Both the position numbers and the translations under genes were made by a program. The notes under the pieces were generated by a model. It was not told the origin of the DNA. It ran no database searches and worked only from the letters and a program-made list of their open reading frames with translations. Shown one piece after another: positions 59,092 through 64,000 of a stretch of 64,000 bases of DNA. Location: contig NC_090942.1 of assembly GCF_040807025.1 (NCBI RefSeq), positions 38,952,911 through 39,016,910 on the forward strand. Direction: 5' to 3'. This DNA is from Struthio camelus (lineage: Eukaryota > Chordata > Aves > Struthioniformes > Struthionidae). The first letter of the stretch is position 1. Each line of letters starts with the position of its first letter.

Positions 59092-61935
59092 GTAGGAGCC
59101 GCCGCCGCTGCGGTCGGCAGCCCGCCCGCCTCTGCCCCGCGCTGGGGCCGGGCCGCGGCGGGGAGGGCGGGCCGGGGGCTGCGGCGAGGGGCGAGGGGCG
59201 GAGCGGCCCCGCGCGCGCTGAGGGGCGCGGGCGGCCGTTGGCGCCGGGCCGTTGGGGGGTGGGGGGGGGAGGGGCTGGGCCGCACCTGCCGCGCGGGGCC
59301 GGGGCCGTGGGGCAGCGAGGGGGGCGGCGGGCAGCGCCTCGCCTCAGGCGGCAGCTTGTCGCCAGCAGCCGGCGGCGCCTGCCCCACGCTCAGCCCCGCG
59401 GCGGCAGGGTGCCCGCCGCGTCCCGGCGGCTGGGGGGAGGCGTTATCTGAGCCCGCGAGAGGCCGGTAATGGATCCGCGGCGGCGGGAGAAAGCCGGCTG
59501 GGTGCTCGGGCTGCGGGCGAAGCGGAGGAGCGCAGGAAATTAGTCGTGTGTAGAGACGCGCAGAAACGCTGCCTTGCCAGACAGAGCAGCAGAGAGGATA
59601 CGCGGCGTTCAGAAGGCGTTTTGTACACCGGGGCGCCCTCGAGTGGGTTGCTCGGGATCATCCCTTTCTGTGGCCTGAGAACCGGACGTCGCTTACCTTC
59701 CCGCCTCGCCTGATAAAGTTTTAGTGTCTAATAGAAAAGACTATTCTCCATCCCTCTTCAAATTTCTTAGGCTTACTTTCATCTTTTTTTGCGCTGCTGG
59801 AATGTCCTTGCGCCGCTGTATCGCGTGGACACACCGATAAATTAGGAAGACTGTAGGTTTTAGATGTCTTTCGCGACACCTATGTTGTTGACTTGATGCA
59901 GCAGTTCTTGATCAAATAAATACTAGTTCAGTTCTGTTAACTCTCACCCGCTTGGTAAATTTAGCTTTATGGATCAGAAGTAGAGCTTAAACTTGACAGA
60001 TGCCCTCAGAATTTGGTCGTCGTTCTCTAGAGGGAGTTTAGCATGCTCACTCGCTGTACTACACTGCTAACAAATACAGTAGGTGCAAAGGGCAAAGTGT
60101 AATTTATTTCTTACTGTCTTCTTTCCCAGTTAATATAGCTGTATTTGGTACATCTTAATATTCCTGGAAACAGAAATGAAAGTTCAGGTAATCTCCCTGT
60201 GATACTTGACAAGTTTGCTACAAATGCTGGCTTTTCTGCTTCAGCTGGCATTCTAGCTATTATCTCCTTAGCATAAAGACTGTCTGAAGGCACAGTGATC
60301 TCATGTGCAGGATAACTGTGTACTAACAATAGAAAAATCTAATGATGGATAGCTATAGATACCTGCTATGTTAGATACCTGCTGTTATCCAGTAACAAAT
60401 ACTAGATATTTGTAAGATTTCTGAGCTTGTATGCACCTTTCAAGAAAGCACAGAGCCTTATATGTGCCATGCTTTCAGTTCTTTCTCTTTTAAGCGTCCT
60501 GTTTTTATAATCAAAATGGTTCTGAAAGTGTGCTGTTTTGAAAGACATCAGAATGAGCTATCTGCAATAAGTAGATATTTTGCCATACTGATAGAGCTTG
60601 TTTATGGCAAGCCATCTGTAAATGGAAGACCCGGATCCACTCCCACTATGGCATAGTGCCATTTAGTTTGAAGCCAGTGTTTATTGCTTAGAATTTATCT
60701 TGTTTATGTTCTTGTCCTCGCTAAATTGACAGAAGTGCTTGCAGTCTTATTTGCTGATGATTCCCAACTTTTTATTGCACTGCTGCGTGCCTTTGCAGTT
60801 TGTCATGATTCCTTGTCTGCCAAATTTGGTTGGTAACAGTGCCCTTTAAGTCTCATTCTGGAAGTAGTTTCCATGTGGCTTGTCATCCTAATCAGATGCT
60901 TGCTCATAGTTTCTGAAAGAATTGCCCGTGTTGCTGTAGACATGTCTTATTTTAGAACAACAGAATTTGTTGATTGTCTTTTTTAATTTATGTAGGGAGT
61001 CAAACTCAGTGAATAGCTTAATCAGGATCACTAAGTAATCCTATTGTTCTTAGATGAAAGAACATTTTTGGATAAAATTCTGCAGTGATTTCTCAAAACC
61101 ACTAAAGTTAGTGGAGTTAAACTATGCATAATTCAGTCCAGAATGTGGTCTGTTTTTCCTTTTCCCGTCTGATGTTTCTTGGATCTTTACAACGCAAATT
61201 TGAAAAGACCTTTGAGGAGGAAAAAAGAATTGTGTTTTTCCCCCAAAAGTGCAGTCTTTAAAAATGTTGCCTTTGTATATGGGGTGATGTTTCTATATTT
61301 GGTAACAAAGTCATATAAAGCAGTTGATCCTAGACAAAAATAAAATCCCTTGACTGAATGACCTTGCTGATTTTTCCAAGAGATGGTGTTTAAACAGTCT
61401 CACAGAAGTTTAGTTAGTATAGATTTTTACATTTACATGTCGTAAGAATTTTTAACAGCTGTTTGAGAAGGGAAACATGCACATGAGGAAGATACTGACC
61501 CTTTGTCCTGATATGTAGTGGAGGTATGAGAGGATTTTGTTTAAACGCTTGGATTTTGTCAGCTGCGCCAGGTAATACTTATTTCTGTGTGATTGAAAGG
61601 CCAGTCTATTTATTACATTGGAAAGGCTAGAAAATGAGATTTCATTTTCAGGTAGATTATTAAAGGTTTCTTTGTTATGTTATCTGTTGTATTTTAGAAG
61701 ATGGGGGAATGTGAGGGAGAAGGGGGAGAGAAGAGATCACTCTGTTAAGGATGTAATCTTCTCAGCCAGCTTAAGAAGTCTGCCTGTCTGCATCTAACTG
61801 GCAATCACTACAAGCTAGCGGTACAGTAAAGCCATCCAATTCTGAGACAGCTCAAGTTGCGTAATTCCTCATTACAGAGCAACACTTAAGCAATACCCAA
61901 CATTTGTATTAGTAGTAGGTAGAGAATATGGCTCT

Positions 61936-61966
<31 letters not shown>

Positions 61967-63117
61967 TTTTGCAATAAAAGCTTTGACAGCACCCAAGCTA
62001 CTAATTAACTCACTGTGGAGGCTTTAACTGATGGGGAGGTGGGATAAACTCTTAGCCTAATTATAGCTCAGTCTAGCCATGAATTGTTTAAGGTTTCCTC
62101 AAGCCAAAAATCCCCCAGAAAAATGGAACCTCAAATTCCTGGTGTATTTATGACATGTGTAAGAGTTAAAGTGGAATAAGGAGGTATGGATTTAAGTTTT
62201 CCCTCAGTAACTCTGAAGTTAGCATGCTTATTTTGGAATGAAGTCTGAGGCTAGAGGGATATAGGGTTTTTCTTGCTCTGGAATAGTTCTGTGCGTACAT
62301 GGAGTTATTTAGAGGCAAGTCCCTCTACCCAAGCCAAAGATCTTTAAAAGAGAAAAAACAAAAAAACCTTGCCAGCTTTTGGGGCGTTCTTTTTTTAGTG
62401 TGTCATAGAGTAAGAAAGAGGCATAGGTTAGCTTTCCCTTCCCTTGCTACTGTCACTTTTACAAGATTGTATAATTATCTTTTGCAGTACTTCATTTGCC
62501 TGGAAAAGATCTTAGGTTTTCAGTAAACTATTAATATGTATTAGCTACAACAAACCAGCAAAATTAAAGATTAAAGTCCTCCTCTGTGGAAATCTGTGAA
62601 TGCATAACCAGCTAGCAGTGTTTTAGAACTAATTTCCAATCACAACCCCTTAGGAAAAGGAAGGGAGCACATATTGTGTCATTAACTTCTATTAAAAGAT
62701 GAAGGATGTCATTGCAGGTTTTAAAGGGGATTTTTGTGTCTTCTCTCTGGAAAGATGGTGATCCTTATGTTTTGTCTGAAAACAAAGTACAAAGAATTCT
62801 TTGGGAACCCCATTTATGATGAGGTAATTGTAAATTATCTACTTAGCTTCAGCCTTCTAGTTCTCATGTAACAACCTCAATTCCCAGAGCATTTTCTGAA
62901 AACCACACAATCTAGCAACTGTTACTGGAAATAAAGAAGCTTTTCTTAATAAGGACTTTAAGACCTGAAGAACTGAAACAGTACTAGCCCAAAACAGACA
63001 AAAGCAGTATTTAAACTTAGAAGGTGTTAATATGATTTTGCTTTCTTCATAGACTTAAATTATAGTTCAACATTATTTTGTACTATGATTAATAACATAG
63101 GTCATTTTTATTTACAG
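59092..63117 (+). other. MSRB3: MSRB3 intron 1 (first part, to candidate microexon)
   Basis: GC-rich for about the first 600 bases, then AT-rich. It holds a TTTA microsatellite at 61935-61970. The long GC-rich open frames near its start are compositional. No exon resembling the mammalian mitochondrial leader was recognised. Confidence 0.65.
61935..61970. repeat. TTTA tetranucleotide microsatellite
   Basis: About nine perfect TTTA units in MSRB3 intron 1, directly visible. Confidence 0.93.
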
Positions 63118-63141
63118 TGGGCAGTGGAAGTGATCTTTCCG
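63118..63141 (+). CDS. MSRB3: Candidate 24-nt MSRB3 microexon
   Basis: A good acceptor (tttttatttacag) and a consensus donor (G|gtatgt) enclose exactly 24 bases. Entering in phase 1 from exon 1, it reads VGSGSDLS and leaves in phase 1. It can therefore be included or skipped without changing frame before the GSCRDKK exon expected downstream. A short Gly/Ser linker right after a signal peptide is plausible. Not confirmed: splice-site pairs this close also arise by chance. Confidence 0.45.
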
Positions 63142-64000
63142 GTATGTTTTGTATTTAAACATGATTCTACTTTTGAGTGTAGTACAGACAGAGTTTAAGG
63201 ACAAGACTACTGTGGAGCTTCTCAGCTTGCTATTCCCGTTCTGTAGCATCCAAGCATCAAGATTAATGATTTATTTGACCTGTAGGCAGCATTTCAGCAA
63301 AACATACGTAGTGTGCTAATGCATTGATTTTTTTTGGGAAGCAACAGAGAATAACTTCATGCATGGCATTTGGAAGTACTTCCCCAGGGAATCCTTTAGC
63401 TTTGTGTTTGCCAAAGCAGGGACAACGCCTATGAGTATCACCTGCTGGAAAACAAATCAGTACTACCAGGAAATAACAATAACACTGGTGGAAAGTGACC
63501 ACCAAATGCCATCAATTTCAGTCCGACTGCACAATGAAAATGGAAAAAAAAATCAACGCAAGGAATCTTAGAAGCTTCCTGAGGAAGTTATCTGTGCCAG
63601 TCATAGCCAAAAGAAAACAGTCCAGAAAACATTCAGTCTGGCAAAGAGATTTCCCCATTCTTGTTCTACTATATTTGCCAGCGTATGGTTCTCAGGGAAA
63701 TTCACAGGCTATGCTGTGCCTCAGAATGCAGTCAGGGAAAGGGTAGGCAATTTTAACCATTTGTACTTTTCAAGCATCTGTGAGGTTTGTTGCCAGGGAT
63801 TAGATTCGCGTGGAGATGCCTCTTCCAATTCCCATGGCACTTATTTGACGTTATAGTGAATCTGGCCATAGATTTCCTGAGACTGGTTCAAGAACATTGT
63901 GGCAACACAAAGCAAAGCATTGTTTAATGTAAAGTTACTGTACTGTACTATAAGTCAGCTAAAGAAAAGATTGGTTAAGTTTGTACAAGCGAGCTTTATC
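63142..64000 (+). other. MSRB3: MSRB3 intron continuation, no exon seen
   Basis: AT-rich to the window end, with no methionine-sulfoxide-reductase motif (the CXXC zinc pairs or the GSGWPSF and HCIN-like catalytic segments). The catalytic exons must lie beyond the window. Confidence 0.6.

Noticed and set aside
58786-59469. 227-codon plus-strand open frame across the MSRB3 CpG island
   Set aside because: Low-complexity Ala/Gly/Arg/Pro peptide running through the exon 1 donor into the intron, in a different frame from the signal peptide. It is at most an overlapping upstream frame.

Overview
This is nuclear vertebrate DNA, most likely from a bird or a close sauropsid. Spliced genes with GT-AG introns sit under two CpG islands in otherwise AT-rich, repeat-poor DNA. 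The only interspersed repeat I recognise clearly is a worn CR1 LINE fragment. I see no bacterial operons, rRNA, tRNA or CRISPR. The gene order, LEMD3 followed by MSRB3 on the same strand, matches mammalian 12q14.

Layout. 1-7480: intergenic, no supported gene, only short simple repeats. About 7530-9230: the CpG-island promoter and GC-rich first exon of LEMD3 (MAN1). 8112-55878: the complete LEMD3 coding region. I placed all 13 exons by matching translated segments to the known protein and by checking that every junction keeps phase. The joined reading frame is 2805 nt and encodes 934 residues (human: 911). Exon 1 alone encodes 529 residues, and intron 1 is about 20.7 kb. 55879 to about 57940: a probable 2 kb 3' UTR with at least three candidate poly(A) signals. 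57940-58560: a short intergenic gap. 58560-59660: a second CpG island with the first exon of a gene that position and an encoded ER signal peptide suggest is MSRB3. 59092-64000: the start of its intron 1, with one phase-compatible 24-nt candidate microexon at 63118-63141. The conserved catalytic exons lie beyond the window.

How the genes work. LEMD3/MAN1 is an inner nuclear membrane protein. Its LEM domain and C-terminal domains face the nucleoplasm, where they contact BAF/chromatin and R-SMADs. MSRB3 is a methionine-R-sulfoxide reductase of the ER and/or mitochondria. The two are neighbours, with no known shared pathway.

I found no undescribed system. The observations most worth checking are: a luminal loop of LEMD3 with six N-glycosylation sequons; a candidate alternative terminal exon in LEMD3 intron 3; an in-frame upstream MSRB3 start reading through an 18-G run; the MSRB3 microexon; an antioxidant-response-like site near MSRB3; and an unexplained minus-strand reading frame in LEMD3 intron 9.
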